64,000 bases of DNA from Hyposmocoma kahamanoa (GCF_003589595.1 NW_020653750.1:5897688-5961687), one strand, 5' to 3'; counted from the stretch's first letter, positions 10,259-21,130 are shown. Numbers and translations: made by a program. Notes: generated by a model not told the origin, from the sequence alone.

Positions 10259-10624
10259 AGCAGCCTATGCATCATTTGTCACGAGTATCCCCACACTTAG
10301 CTGATCTCAACGTTCAACCCTTTATATCCCGGGACTGAATAGTTGACTGCCTTCTTTATGCTCCACAGAAAAATAACATTACATAAAAAGGCCCTTTTCG
10401 ACACCCGGACGTGTCTGAATAATTTATTAAGAAAAATTCTCTGAACAAAGGAGGTAATTTAGAGCTTTTTATGAAAATAAAATTCCACTTTTCTATATGA
10501 TACTCGTACTTTAGAGGTGACGTAAATTTATTTTAGAGTTTTCGGGAAGTGTAAAAATAAATGACCCAAGTTGATAATAGAATAATGTTTGGTGAAGTTA
10601 ATCTATTGTATTAACCAAAAACAA

Positions 10625-10800
10625 AGATCGGCAACAAGCACATAGAAACATTCGTAGGGTCTGCTGGTTCATTCCGTAGCTCAGTTGGGAGAGCGTCAGA
10701 CACGGTATGATGAAGGCGCTGGTTCGAATCCAGCCGGATTGAAGGAATTTTTCTTCCACCTTTGTTAATAATTACAACAAACCAATGGAGCAATTTGACA
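10625..10800 (+). mobile_element. tRNA-derived SINE, family C
   Basis: The A box TAGCTCAGTTGG (10677-10688) and the B box GGTTCGAATCC (10721-10731) sit at tRNA-like spacing. The 3' part (TTTGTTAATAATTACAACAA) is shared with the copies at 12.7-13.9 and 19.4 kb. The tRNA-like part lacks matching acceptor arms, so this is a SINE head and not a tRNA gene. Confidence 0.75.
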
Positions 10801-10858
10801 AAAAAAATATTTTAATATCATGATATTTATATCACCGTGATATTCAATAACCTTTATA

Positions 10859-12154
10859 CCAGGGCGTTCAATGTATTCTCGGTATCCGGGTGATTAACTA
10901 ATGATAAGAGTAAATTAATTACCTCATTAGTTAAAGACACTCTTTAAGGGTATAAATATAAAATTTCATGTAATTGTCATCATTAGTATTCAAGTTATCA
11001 ATACGAGAAGACAACTACAATGACAGACGCCACAATATGTTGACGAAAATCGAGCACCGCGCAGTGATTAAATTCCTTACAAAACAAGGAAAGACTCAAA
11101 AAATTATTCATGAAGAAATGGTGGCTCTTTATCAAGATTCTGCTCCTTCATTATCTACTATTCAGAAGTGGTCTAGTGAATTTAAACGGGGTAGAGAGAG
11201 TATTGAAGACGACCCCCGTGCTGGAGGGCCGGTAAGTGCCACTTCTGAAGAAAACGTCAAAATTGTCGAAAAACTTGTATTGGAAGATGCCCGTATCAGA
11301 GTGAAAATATTAGCAGAACAAACTAAGCTATCCGTGGGTACCATTCACACTATCCTTCATGAACATCTCAATCTTTCAAAAGTCAGTGCAAGATGGGTGC
11401 CGCGAATGCTCACGCCGCTTCAGAAACAAGTTCGAGTTGAGTGCAGTAAGGGGTTTTTGGAGCTCTGTAGCGAAAATCCGAGTAGAATTTTTGAACGCAT
11501 TGTCATCGGTGATGAAACGTGGGCTCATCACTATGATCCTGAGAGTAAGCAAGAGTCCATTCAGGGGCATAAAAAAGGAACAGACCCACCGAAGAAGTTT
11601 AAAGTCTGCCCATCCGCCAGAAAACTCATGGCCACAGTGTTTTGGGATTTTAAGGGAATTTTACTGATCGAATACACAAAAATGGGTCAAAGTATTACTG
11701 CCGCAGCTTACGCAAACAGCCTACGCAATTTGAAGGACGCTATAAAGGAAAAAAGACCTGGAAAATTGACCGCTGGTGTCTTGCTTCTTCACGACAACGC
11801 GCCGGTTCACACAGGGCGCGTTGCCAAGGCTGCTGTGAGGGATTGTGGATTTGAAGAAATCACTCATCCACCCTACAGCCCTGACCTGGCCCCCAGTGAT
11901 TACTTTTTGTTCCCAAACCTAAAGAAAGATCTTCGGGGTAAGCATTTTTCCGACGATGAAGAGTTGAAGGAGGCAATTAATGAACATTTTTCAAGCAAAG
12001 AGGAAAAATATTTTTTCGAGGGCATCGAAAAGTTATTTGCCCGATCAAATAAGTGTATTGAGGCTATGGGAGACTATATTGGAAAATAAATTTTATTTAG
12101 AATTTTTTGCCTATTATTTCATACCTATACTGAGAATACATTGAACGCCCCTCG
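10859..12154 (+). mobile_element. Complete mariner element 1 (1,296 bp)
   Basis: Terminal inverted repeats of about 28 bp (GGGCGTTCAATGTATTCTC core; left from 10859, right ending 12154) are flanked by TA on both sides (10857-10858 and 12155-12156). Size, TA target and one intact transposase ORF fit a potentially autonomous mariner. The two TIRs differ at a few positions. Confidence 0.92.
11037..12089 (+). CDS. Mariner transposase, intact (350 aa)
   Basis: It catalyses cut-and-paste transposition of the surrounding element into TA sites. The ATG at 11037 (MLTKIEHRAVIKF) is the only ATG that fits the usual mariner length of about 340-350 aa; a longer open frame upstream has no ATG. An N-terminal helix-turn-helix region (about residues 5-110) precedes the linker WVPRML (120-125; the WVPHEL motif of mariners) and a DDE/D domain with Asp159 (GDETW), Asp253 (HDNAPVH) and Asp288 (SPDLAPSDYFLFP). 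Thirty-four residues separate the last two, giving the canonical DD34D. No stop or frameshift breaks it, and it lies between intact TIRs. A TATA-like GGTATAAATA lies about 90 bp upstream. Activity is not shown. Confidence 0.93.
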   Translation: MLTKIEHRAVIKFLTKQGKTQKIIHEEMVALYQDSAPSLSTIQKWSSEFKRGRESIEDDPRAGGPVSATSEENVKIVEKLVLEDARIRVKILAEQTKLSVGTIHTILHEHLNLSKVSARWVPRMLTPLQKQVRVECSKGFLELCSENPSRIFERIVIGDETWAHHYDPESKQESIQGHKKGTDPPKKFKVCPSARKLMATVFWDFKGILLIEYTKMGQSITAAAYANSLRNLKDAIKEKRPGKLTAGVLLLHDNAPVHTGRVAKAAVRDCGFEEITHPPYSPDLAPSDYFLFPNLKKDLRGKHFSDDEELKEAINEHFSSKEEKYFFEGIEKLFARSNKCIEAMGDYIGK

Positions 12155-12685
12155 TATCACTCTATTGTACTTCTACGTGCAAACTCAGTAAAGCATTTAC
12201 GTAACAAATACCTTTCACATCTCTGGCAAATAATGACTCTTAAGCACTACAGAAATAGTGGTTATCTATCAGTAGTCCGAAATGACATTTTCCAGAAATA
12301 ACGTTTGCTCGAATTCTCATGACCTCGATTTTCAGAGGAAAATATTTTTTCCTTTTAAACCTAACTTAACCGAAACTAATCGTGTCTTTGTGATAAACAT
12401 CCAACATATTCTGAAAGAACAACGGATTCGTTATAATTCGGTTTTCGGTGTAATGAAAATTCAAACAAACGTTATTTCGGAAAAAAATCGACATTGTGAT
12501 AGGTTACCAGAAATAGTATATTAATTAGTCTCTGCTTCGTGCTCTATCGACTGTGATCACAAGTCTATTTTACGGATACAAAGTCAAAGTACATTAGTAG
12601 AAGAATTCTGAAAGACTTGGCGGTATTGTATTAAATCTGTGCCTATTCCTCTAAAGAAGGAATTTATTAAACAACAACCTACCTA
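12155..12685. other. Unassigned stretch between mariner 1 and the SINE cluster
   Basis: No coding, RNA or repeat signal that I can support. Confidence 0.5.
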
Positions 12686-12985
12686 TTATAATTATTAATA
12701 CAAAGACCGAACACTCAGAAAAAATTCCTTCGATCCGGTCGGATTCGAACCGACGTTTTCTTGCATACCGTACCAAACGCTATACCAACTAAGCCACGGA
12801 ACTAACCAACGGAGCTCACGAATTTTTCTATGTGCTTGCGTCGTGTCTTTGTATTTGGTTTTTTAACGACTTTTTAGTCGTAGCGCCATCTATGAGAAAT
12901 CTATGAAAGATTTATCACCCAGTTAGTACCTTTACAGCTACCAGTCCTGGCGAAAGATGTCGCTATTCACTGTATTTTAAATTTT
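12686..12985 (-). mobile_element. tRNA-derived SINE, family C, first of a tandem pair
   Basis: On the minus strand it has a tRNA-like head (GTGGCTTAGTTGGTATAGC, GGTTCGAATCCGACC) and a body with AGCGCCATCTATGAG and TTTACAGCTACCAG when read on the plus strand. It is followed 348 bp later by a second, closely similar copy. Confidence 0.75.
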
Positions 12986-13033
12986 AATTGAATTGATATT
13001 CAATTTTTTTTTGTGAAATTACTTAACTAGTTT

Positions 13034-13340
13034 GTTATAATTATTAATACAAAGACCGAATACTCAGAAAAAATCCCTTCGATCCGGTCGGATTCGAACC
13101 GACGTCTTCTTGCATGCCATGCCAGACGCTATACCAACTAAGCCACTGAACGAACCAACGGACCTCACAAATTTTTCTATGTGCTTGCGTCGTGTCTTTG
13201 TGTTTGGTTTTTCAACGACTTTTTAGTCGTAGCGCCATCTATGAGAAATATATGGAAGAGTTATTACGCAATTAGTACCTTTACAGCTACCAGGCTTGGC
13301 GAGAGATGTCGCTATTCACTGTATTTTAAATTAATAACTA
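13034..13340 (-). mobile_element. tRNA-derived SINE, family C, second of a tandem pair
   Basis: It aligns over its whole length with 12686-12985 at a 348-bp offset, including the CGACTTTTTAGTCG palindrome and GATGTCGCTATTCACTG. The shared spacer suggests a tandem duplication after one insertion. Confidence 0.75.
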
Positions 13341-13344
13341 TAAC

Positions 13345-13560
13345 AAACTAGTGGAGTAATTTCACAAAAAATAATTGAATATCAATTCAATAAAAATTAA
13401 AAACCTACATATTAATCTAAGCAAAAATCGAAGACTTAGAAAATATTCATTTCGACCCGGTTGGATTCGAACCAAACGTTTCGACGCTATACCAACTAAG
13501 AGATCGATCTTTGTTTAGTAATTATAACAAACTAGTGGAGTAATTTCACAAAAAGAAAAT
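13345..13560 (-). mobile_element. tRNA-derived SINE, family C, truncated fragment
   Basis: It retains TTGGATTCGAACC and ACGCTATACCAACTAAG (reverse of the A-box region) and the tail AACAAACTAGTGGAGTAATT. The body is lost. Confidence 0.6.
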
Positions 13561-13619
13561 TGAATATCACGATAATGAAACATCCTGACATCCTATAAAA
13601 ACTTAAATACAATTATTTA

Positions 13620-13935
13620 AGTGAAATCTCTTGTCAGCGGCTGGTAGCTGTAAAGGTACCAATGTGAGTGAAGACGAAAACTTTCATAAATTTGTCACAG
13701 ATAGCGCTACGGCAAAAAAGTTGTTAAAAACTAAAAAACAATGATCTGCTACAAACACTTGGAAAAATTCGTGAGATCCGTTGGTTTCTTCCGTTGCATA
13801 ATTATCATAGTGTATGACAAGTTAGTATGACCACCAATAATTGTCTGTCTGACACGGTTCTCTCGGAGACATGGGTTCGAATCCAACCGGATCAAAGTGA
13901 ATTTTTTCTAAGTATTGGATCTTTGTTTGATAAAA
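13620..13935 (+). mobile_element. tRNA-derived SINE, family C, plus-strand decayed copy
   Basis: It starts with GGCTGGTAGCTGTAAAGGTA and contains AGATAGCGCTACGGC and the B box GGGTTCGAATCC. The A-box region is interrupted near 13800. Its 3' end abuts the head of a family A SINE. Confidence 0.65.
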
Positions 13936-14019
13936 TTATTACGGTTACCATGCCGGACTGCCACGCAGAGATCCTGGGTTCGATTCCCAGACCGGGAGAC
14001 TTCTCCCATAGGCCATATA

Positions 14020-15303
14020 ATAGGGGTTAAAGTATGAAATTGCCGATTTGTACTGAAAATCTAAATTGTTTATTTTTTAAATTTTTAACAAATTTATTTA
14101 ATCAAAATAGTTGCCATTATTATCTATACATTGCTGCCATCTAATGGGAAGGTTATTAATGCCTTTGCGATAGAACTCCGACGATCTAGACTGCACAAAC
14201 TGTGTGAAAGCATTTTGTACTGCCTCCTGGGAAGAAAACGCCTTGTCACGTAGATAATTGTCCAAATCACGAAAAAAATGGTGTTCCGTTGGAGCAAGGT
14301 CTGGTGAATACGGAGGATGACGAATGGTTTCTAACTGCAGTTCCTGAAGGGTCAAAATGGTTTCTCGTGCTGTGTGAGGTCTCGCGTTGTCGTGGAGCAA
14401 TAATGGTGAAGATCGATTCATGAGTCGGGGCTGTTTTACTGCTAGTTTTGTCAACATGGTTCGGAGTTCGGCACAATAGACATCTGCCGTTATTGCTTGA
14501 CCAGATCGGAGAAAACTATAGTGAATAACACCATGCTGAGACCACCAAACAGTTACCATTACCTTTTTATTGGTAAGTTTTGCTTTAGGACACTGTTGTG
14601 GCATTTGACCTGGGGTCAGCCATTGCATTTTTCTTTTCCGGTTATCATAAAGAATCCACTTTTCATCACATGTTACAATTCGATCCAATATTCCTTCATT
14701 TCTGTACCGGTTCAACAAGGCAACACAAGTTTCAACACGCGTTTCTTTCTGCAGATCAGTCAAATCATGAGGCACCCATTTTTCGTATTTTATTATTTTA
14801 TTGATTTGACGCAAGTGAGTCAATATTGTGGGTAAGGTAACGTTAAACCATGCCGCTAATTCCTGGGTAGTTTGACTAGGATCGGCTTCCACTATCTCTC
14901 TTAATTCATCGTTATTCACCTGTGTGGGCGGTCTTCCTCGTGGCTCGTTCTTTAAGTCGAAATTTCCATCACGAAAGCGTTTAAACCAAAATGGCACGGT
15001 GCGTTCATTAGTAGACCCCTCTCCAAACGCAGCATTGATATTGCGGGCTGTTTCTGCCGCGTTAGTTCCGCGTCGGAACTCGTATTCAAAAATCACTCGA
15101 ATTTTCGCAGTATCCATCTTTCTTGTCTAAATTGAATAACAAAAACAATTGAAAGTCGATATTCAAATGTTTCAAATTTAAAAAAAAAAATCACAGAAAC
15201 CATTTGACAAAAGTTTCATTCGAAAACCTCAAACCATGAAGATTCTATGAAAATTCAAAGAACCTATTGCAATAAAACGGCAATTTCATACTTTAACCCC
15301 TAA
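14020..15303 (-). mobile_element. Complete mariner element 2 (about 1,284 bp) inserted in a SINE
   Basis: The inverted ends (left ATAGGGGTTAAAGTATGAAA, right the complement of TTAGGGGTTAAAGTATGAAA) are flanked by TA (14018-14019 and 15304-15305). Comparison with the related copy at 53.0 kb, whose empty site is known, fixes these limits. Transposase is on the minus strand. Confidence 0.9.
14098..15117 (-). CDS. Mariner transposase (339 aa), full length, third catalytic Asp replaced by Glu
   Basis: This is an unbroken mariner transposase starting MDTAKIRVIFEYEF and ending NGNYFD. It resembles the Hsmar1/cecropia-type group, judged by the N-terminus, WVPHDL at 114-119 and the YDNRKRK/VMVTVWWS blocks. 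Asp151 (TCDEKW) and Asp243 (LHDNARPH) are present. At position 278, 34 residues later, the expected Asp is Glu (SPDLAPTEHHFF), and the next residue, usually Tyr, is His. Two neighbouring codons differ from the usual motif, as from random decay, although Tc1 relatives naturally use Glu here. Pro42 lies in the HTH where such proteins usually have Arg. The protein is probably inactive or impaired in spite of its open frame. Confidence 0.9.
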   Translation of the reverse strand: MDTAKIRVIFEYEFRRGTNAAETARNINAAFGEGSTNERTVPFWFKRFRDGNFDLKNEPRGRPPTQVNNDELREIVEADPSQTTQELAAWFNVTLPTILTHLRQINKIIKYEKWVPHDLTDLQKETRVETCVALLNRYRNEGILDRIVTCDEKWILYDNRKRKMQWLTPGQMPQQCPKAKLTNKKVMVTVWWSQHGVIHYSFLRSGQAITADVYCAELRTMLTKLAVKQPRLMNRSSPLLLHDNARPHTARETILTLQELQLETIRHPPYSPDLAPTEHHFFRDLDNYLRDKAFSSQEAVQNAFTQFVQSRSSEFYRKGINNLPIRWQQCIDNNGNYFD

Positions 15304-15425
15304 TACATACCATGTACATACTTATGTATATGGCCTACATTTATTTATCTCGCGAGTTTGGGTGTCATTTGTGGTTGTCTATGTGTGTGTCCATGGCATC
15401 CGCGACACAGGGTTTTACTTTGTCT

Positions 15426-16037
15426 TGACTATTAAAAAAAAAATTAAAACAACCTAGTGGAGTCATTTCACAAAAAAAATTGAATTATCATGGTGGTCAA
15501 ATATCCTAACATCAAATAAAAACTTAATTACAACCTACCTATTGTTTTTAACACATTTTCTTACCATACAGAATTTGAAAGATACCAAACATCATGTAGC
15601 ACAGTTGAAAATTCCGTAAAATTAATTATTTCTGTTGATAAACGATTAACAAGAATAACAGTAGGAGTTTGTTTTATGTAAAACCCAAAATTGTTTGTAT
15701 TAAAACTTGTTCGCAGCAGTACGAAGTTGCTATTGCCAAAGATAACGCCTAAGGGCCTTAAGCTAAACAAAATGTAAATGGATGAACTAAAACGAAGATA
15801 AATAATTTAAAAGCAATTTCAATTTATCTGTTATTATTACTTTTATATTAAGTAACTGTACTATGGTTTGTAGTAGTGGTAGTTTGTCCTTTAGTAAACT
15901 TGGATGTAGAATAATTTAACAAAATTTTTTTAACATTGACTGAGGTACGTCAGCTTCAATCTGACGTGAAAAAGAAATTAATTAGTCCTAAAAACCAACC
16001 TAAGATATCTCTGTATATCTCTAGACATCGCTTTATA
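15426..16037. other. Unassigned AT-rich stretch
   Basis: A fragment near 15445-15480 (CTAGTGGAGTCATTTCAC) resembles the SINE C tail. Nothing else is supported. Confidence 0.45.
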
Positions 16038-16215
16038 CAGGAAATGAAACAATTTTTCCGGATTTAATTCGCGTACATTGGGTTTTTCAAACAAACTAAC
16101 GTTTCGGGCCCTTTACAGGTACTATAGTCACGGTTGACTGACAAATCAAACAATCAATTTAAATCCGGAAAAATAGTTTCATTTCCAATGTGTAACAATC
16201 CTGAAAACCTAAGAA
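16038..16215. mobile_element. Family R foldback element
   Basis: GGAAATGAAACAATTTTTCC (16039 on) and its near-perfect complement at 16158-16186 form inverted arms (about 27 bp, ending at CCGGATTTAA). They flank about 90 bp that includes CTAACGTTTCGGGCCC. Flanking TCCTGAAAACCTAAGAACTC recurs beside the 7.1 kb copy. Confidence 0.6.
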
Positions 16216-16871
16216 CTCGATATCGCTATATATCTTTATAATTACTTACATTAAAAGAACATCTTTAGCGCACTACGGATTTGGAGTGAATTCCGTTCCT
16301 ATGGTACTCTTAGGACATGGAATTCTCTAGTTTGAGACCAGGCAATTCTTTGTCACTTTATTATTTATTATTGAACGCACTGTTTGCTTTGACACAATTA
16401 AATGAATACAACGTATGTTGTATGTGTAAAAACAATTTTAACGTAATTTCAATAATTGAATGTGTTAAATGTTTTGTATCGTAGTGAATGTGACAAAACA
16501 TTTTATTGTTATTTAAAATGAAATGCCTGGTTAACGCTAATACTCTGAATAATTTTGGTTCAAGCAATTTGAATGTTTTGATTATAAATTTTGGTTAATT
16601 TTAACCTTGTTAAAGTTAATTAAACTATTCCAAAAGCGCAAGAGTGTTTATCAAATATTAACCTCGCTGTGGTAATCGGTAATTAAAACGTTATAGTAGA
16701 ACGTGGGGAATAGTTACGTCTAATCAGCGCAAAACTAATATTCCAATTTACATAGCATAGTATATAGTGATCCTCGATAAATATATTGATGTAGGTTTGC
16801 TTTTTTTTTAAAGTCATTTTTTTAAAGTCAAAGATTTGCTTTAAAGTCAATTCAGAAAAATGTAATTAACT

Positions 16872-17012
16872 TTTTTACCAACTTCAAAAAAAGGAGGAGT
16901 ATCTCAATTCGAATGAATTTTTTTGTGTGTTTGTTACGCGAGTACTCCGGCATTTGTGAACCGATTTTGATGATTCTTTTTTTGTTAGAAAGAGAGTAGT
17001 ATTGGTCCCATT
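16872..17012 (-). repeat. Recurrent repeat family Q copy
   Basis: It reads in reverse ACCAACTTCAAAAAAAGGAG, GTTACGCGAGTACTCCGGCA and GTGAACCGATTTTGATGATT, matching 9.98-10.26 kb. Confidence 0.65.
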
Positions 17013-17900
17013 CGAATCCACCGCCTCTTCTTGCGAAGCGATAGGTCAAACCATTGGACTACTACAACTTAAATTATTTATCATTGCAACTATTAATCAA
17101 AATCAATCCCATACAAATTAAATCGTAGTTATTATTAAATGAAACGTATTTCCTAAACAATCAACTACATTATGATGCGAAACACGAGACCAACACGTAT
17201 TCATTTCAAAATGGATGCATTGTTAGTTTTCCATTCAAAAACAATGCACAAAATAAACTTATTTGTAAAAGGGAATAACAAAGACGGAGTAATAAATTCT
17301 TAAAAGCTTATAGAGCACAACGCTAGAGAATTTAGTAATGAAATATTCTAGAACTTTCTGTCATGAATCTGTGTCGTCGCTTAATTTGCTTGCATTCCGT
17401 TCGGAATAAGTCGTTAAATGCGCTCATTGTAAGGTTACTATTCCCTCCGTCCACCCAAATTGTATACTGCTAACCATGAAACGGGTGTATGTAAAAAAAC
17501 AACGTCGGTTTGTATCTTCGTTTGTATGTGTTATTATGACTCATTATATGAAGTGTAAACGATTTTTTAAATGTAAATTGTACATTGTGACTATCTCAGG
17601 ACTTTCGATCTGTTTTTTAGTTCGCATATAGTTTGTACGTTGCACAATTGACAAAAGTCCATTATGCTATGGTTACAAAAATTGGCTCTCATTTCGTTTT
17701 GCGGCAATGTGAATTGAGCCTAAGAAAATTTGCACCTTTTTAGAAAGTTTTTAAAGGGTCAATGTCATTTTCAATAATTAGATAAACACTTTATTCTACT
17801 ACAGATTAAATACAAAAGAAAAAAACAACATTATTGTCATAGCAGTGACAGGGTGATGATTCAGCACGGTCATTCTCGGACTAGTGTTCGCTACCTATTT
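17013..17900. other. Unassigned AT-rich stretch
   Basis: A possible SINE remnant lies near 17030-17065. Otherwise nothing is supported. Confidence 0.4.
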
Positions 17901-17934
17901 CAGTAACACGTGTAACACCATGTACAAGCAATAT

Positions 17935-18751
17935 TAGTAACCTCGCCTTGCCGTCAGATGGCGTTGGGATCGAAATAGAACGCACTATCGAAGTGTTCAC
18001 TAAATTACGAAGGGAAGAATTATTCCCTGACGTCATACCGGGATCGTCGACGGCGCCGCAGCAGATGCAGTCCAAGCGCCCGGCGTTGAACCCACTGCCC
18101 CGAGAGCCGCGGCGCAGATCATCAACCACACCACCATCGAGCACCGAGCTGTCAGTATCGGCGTTCGAAGTCTTGTTCTCCGCGCCACCTCCGCCCCAAC
18201 CAAGGGGAGGTGAAGGGAGGGGAAAGCCGCGTCCGCGGACTTGCATCATCCGCAGCAGCATGCCCGCAACCACCTGCTGCGCGCCAGCCACGAGCTGAGC
18301 CCGCCGCGACCACCTCAGCCATCGCCACCAGCAGAGGCGCTGCTATCGTCGCTACCGCTGAGCACCCCGCAAAAAGCGGCCCTCTCCGCGGCCGGCGACC
18401 CGCACCACCATCGCGAGCGCCCACATCAACTCTGCCCCGCCACGTGCCTTCGCGGCGAGGATGTCTGTCACGCCCGCGGCCCACAATGTCCACCCGTGCA
18501 GCCACGCGCACCACCGCCACCGCCGCCGTCAACAACACGGCAGAACAGCGCCAACCGCGCTCGCAAGCGTCGCCGCCCCTGAGGGCGATCGAGTCACGCT
18601 CACTGCCGCCATCGTTCGCAGCAGTTGCCGCTGGCAGACCCCGCGCGCGGCGCCATCGATGCCAAGCCCCGGTTCACCGATTGACACAGCTTCGACACCG
18701 AAAACCCCGGCGCCGGAGCCCTCGACGCCGGAGACTACACCTCCCAACTAG
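17935..18751 (+). other. GC-rich block with overlapping Pro/Arg/Ser-rich open frames
   Basis: GC content rises abruptly at about 17.94 kb and falls at 18.77 kb. All three plus frames are long and proline-rich. A frame from 17948 runs through EVFTKLRREELFPDVIPG and RRRSSTTPPSSTELS. A second (18241-18582) reads QQHARNHLLRASHELSPPRP. A third (to 18751) ends SPGSPIDTASTPKTPAPEP and stops just before AT-rich DNA. A CAG acceptor-like site lies at 17957. This could be a host exon, a frameshifted pseudogene or the GC-rich end of a retroelement. GC bias alone keeps frames open, so I assign no product. Confidence 0.3.
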
Positions 18752-18774
18752 CCTACGGCGCCAACCGGAATAAT

Positions 18775-19344
18775 TGTTAGATCTGGGCAGAAGCGAATGA
18801 TCGGATTTATTGTATGATTGATTTTTATGTTATCATTTCTGATCTAGATATCAAACTTCCATGACTACTTCCTAAAAAATATCTCTTAATCTGTGGATCA
18901 CAATCAAAAATACATCTAATACAAATCAAGAAAACCCCTGTCACACAACTAGTTACTAGATAAATTCGTGGCTCCGATTCTCCGAGATCTTCCCGGCCAT
19001 TTCTTTTACTAATTATTGCCCGACAGAGGCGGTGCTGTGGGAAATGGGCGTAATAAGATCTTTTGTAATCTCATTTATTAATTTTCGGCCCTCATTATTC
19101 TCTTTTCCTTTATACCGCTCCTGGCAGAATCTAAACAACTCTGTAGCATCAAAGAATGTTTGTAACTAGACTGTCATGTTTCCACCATGAGTTAACTTCT
19201 TTAAGATTTAATTTAGATAAAAAAGTACTTATCTCACAGTCTCAGTGCTCGGCGAAAGCTATTCATACTAATAGTACCTAATATTAAGTTCATTGAATGT
19301 AACATTGTTTTACTACCATTATATTCAGTTATTATTTGTAAAAT
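18775..19344. other. Unassigned AT-rich stretch
   Basis: No feature supported. Confidence 0.5.
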
Positions 19345-19510
19345 TACTCCACTAGTTTGTTACAATTATTAATACAAAGATCGAACACTGAGACAAATTC
19401 CTTCAATATGGCTGAATTTGAACCAGCGCCTTCAGCATACCGCGCGTGACGCTCTCCCAACTGAGTTACGGAATGAACCAGCAGATCTTACGATTTTTTC
19501 TCTGCTTGTT
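19345..19510 (-). mobile_element. tRNA-derived SINE, family C
   Basis: The reverse of the 10.6 kb copy: the tail AAATTACTCCACTAGTTTG precedes CTGAATTTGAACC (B box complement) and CTCTCCCAACTGAGTTACGG (A-box complement). Confidence 0.7.
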
Positions 19511-19544
19511 GCAGCTCTTTGTTTTTTATATGTATATTACACGA

Positions 19545-19700
19545 TTTGTGGGCCAATTTTGATGATTCTTCTTGGTGGAAAGTGGGTACCACAGTAGTGG
19601 ACCAATTTAAATTTTTACAAAATATTTCACCCTAAGGGTGGCAAACTAGGGGATAAATCAGGTTTCGCGCACTTTTCGCTAACCGATTTATTTTGTATAT
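19545..19700 (-). repeat. Recurrent repeat family Q copy
   Basis: It contains GGCCAATTTTGATGATTCTT, GGTGGCAAACTAGGGGATAA and TTCGCGCACTTTTCGCTAAC in reverse family order, directly beside the SINE C copy. Confidence 0.65.
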
Positions 19701-20565
19701 ATATACAAATCGATATATATGTACAAATTTCATGACAATGTTTTCCTTCACCGTTGAAACAAGTGAATCAACTTGAAGCAAAAACGCTTATATATAAACT
19801 AAAAGGGACTCACGAATGGTACTGACCCACAGATAGTAATAAATGTTTTTTACGTAGTAGACCAATGTTTTAACTTTTTACTAACGTCCAGTTATAATAC
19901 ATCTTTAATATTATTTTACTCAAAATAAAAAATCTGTGAAAGTATAACCACCCAAATACCAATAAATTAAAAGAATTTTTACAAATTCTGATTCAATTTC
20001 AGTACTGTTATATTACATTTTATGTTTATTATTTTTCGAATTAGGTAACTTTCATCCTGCAGCTGACACTACACATTTTCATCACGATAGTTTCCTACAT
20101 CGGTAAAGCAATTCATTAAGGTAGAAAACTAACAATAATTAGAGCAAAATACTACCTGTTATTAAGTAGGTGCAAACGTTGCCACTTAGTGACAGGATTA
20201 TATTAGGAACGTTTTGCGTCATCAGTGAAGATATCCGAGATCATGTTATTAGTTCTTGTTTTATCTTTGGCACGATTACTCTGAAATATCAGCATAAATT
20301 ATCAATAACAAACACTGTAGATCAGTGGTTTCGAAAAAGTGCAAGAGTACCTACTGCTAAAATTGTAGTCTACGTTACACGCAAAACGTAATTATACTTC
20401 GGTGCGAATTTCTAAATCACAATGAAAATGCGATTTCTCACTTTAATAATGCTCCTGAGATCATTTCTAAGTAAGACTTTTCGAAATTATAACCGACTTT
20501 ATTCGTGTCTTGTGGACTTAAAAACATAAGTGGACTATAATTTACACTTTTAAACTTTCTGGCCG
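19701..20565. other. Unassigned AT-rich stretch
   Basis: No feature supported. Confidence 0.5.
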
Positions 20566-20570
20566 TGGTC

Positions 20571-20603
20571 GGGGGGGGGGGGGGGGGGGGGGACTGGGGG
20601 GGG
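20571..20603 (+). repeat. Poly(G) tract
   Basis: A run of 22 G, then ACT, then 8 G. Long homopolymers are error-prone, so the true length is uncertain. Confidence 0.8.
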
Positions 20604-21130
20604 TGTTATATATAACTATATTATACATATTCATAATGTTTTTATTTTTTTTATTGTGACTCGGCAAAATGACTGCACCGCGCCTGGTGGAAAGTGCGAA
20701 TACAGTCCAGAGATGAGAGTAACGGATGGAAAACACAAATATCTTCATTCCGTCACTATCATTTTGCTGGTCTGGCCAAGTGCTTCTTCACACTACGTTT
20801 GAAGGACCCGATGTTATAGTATTAGATGTTATAGTGTTGTTAGTGTAATGCGTTTATTCCCATTTTCAAATGTTAATAGAAGCGGACCATTTACGAATTA
20901 TACGTGTACTCTTTTTAATTTTTTATATTGAATTTAATTATTCATTTAATCTTCGTTTATTGAATGAATGTGTAATTCCACGGGTAAAAGTACCTTACCT
21001 TAAAGATACCTTACTGGTAGGTATGATCCTTTACATGCATTTTAAGTGTTATAGCACATGACATACGTATGTAATATACTAAATGAGTAGGGCAAGAATC
21101 AACCCTCCTTAAAATTAAATCGTGAAATGG
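20604..21130. other. Unassigned AT-rich stretch
   Basis: No feature supported. Confidence 0.5.

Larger units (their letters stand above)
13938..15425 (+). mobile_element. tRNA-derived SINE, family A, split by mariner 2
   Basis: The head (CATGCCGGACTGCCACGCAG, GGTTCGATTCCC) occupies 13938-14019. The body (GGCCTACATTTATTTATCTC, GTTGTCTATGTGTGTGTCC, ACACAGGGTTTTAC) resumes at 15304. The intact copies at 9.1 and 42.1 kb show that the two parts belong together. Confidence 0.75.

Noticed and set aside
10677..10740. tRNA gene
   Set aside because: A and B boxes are good, but no acceptor stem pairs and the unit recurs with SINE body sequence, so it is a SINE head. The same holds for 9.1, 12.7, 13.1, 42.1, 43.5 and 50.4 kb.
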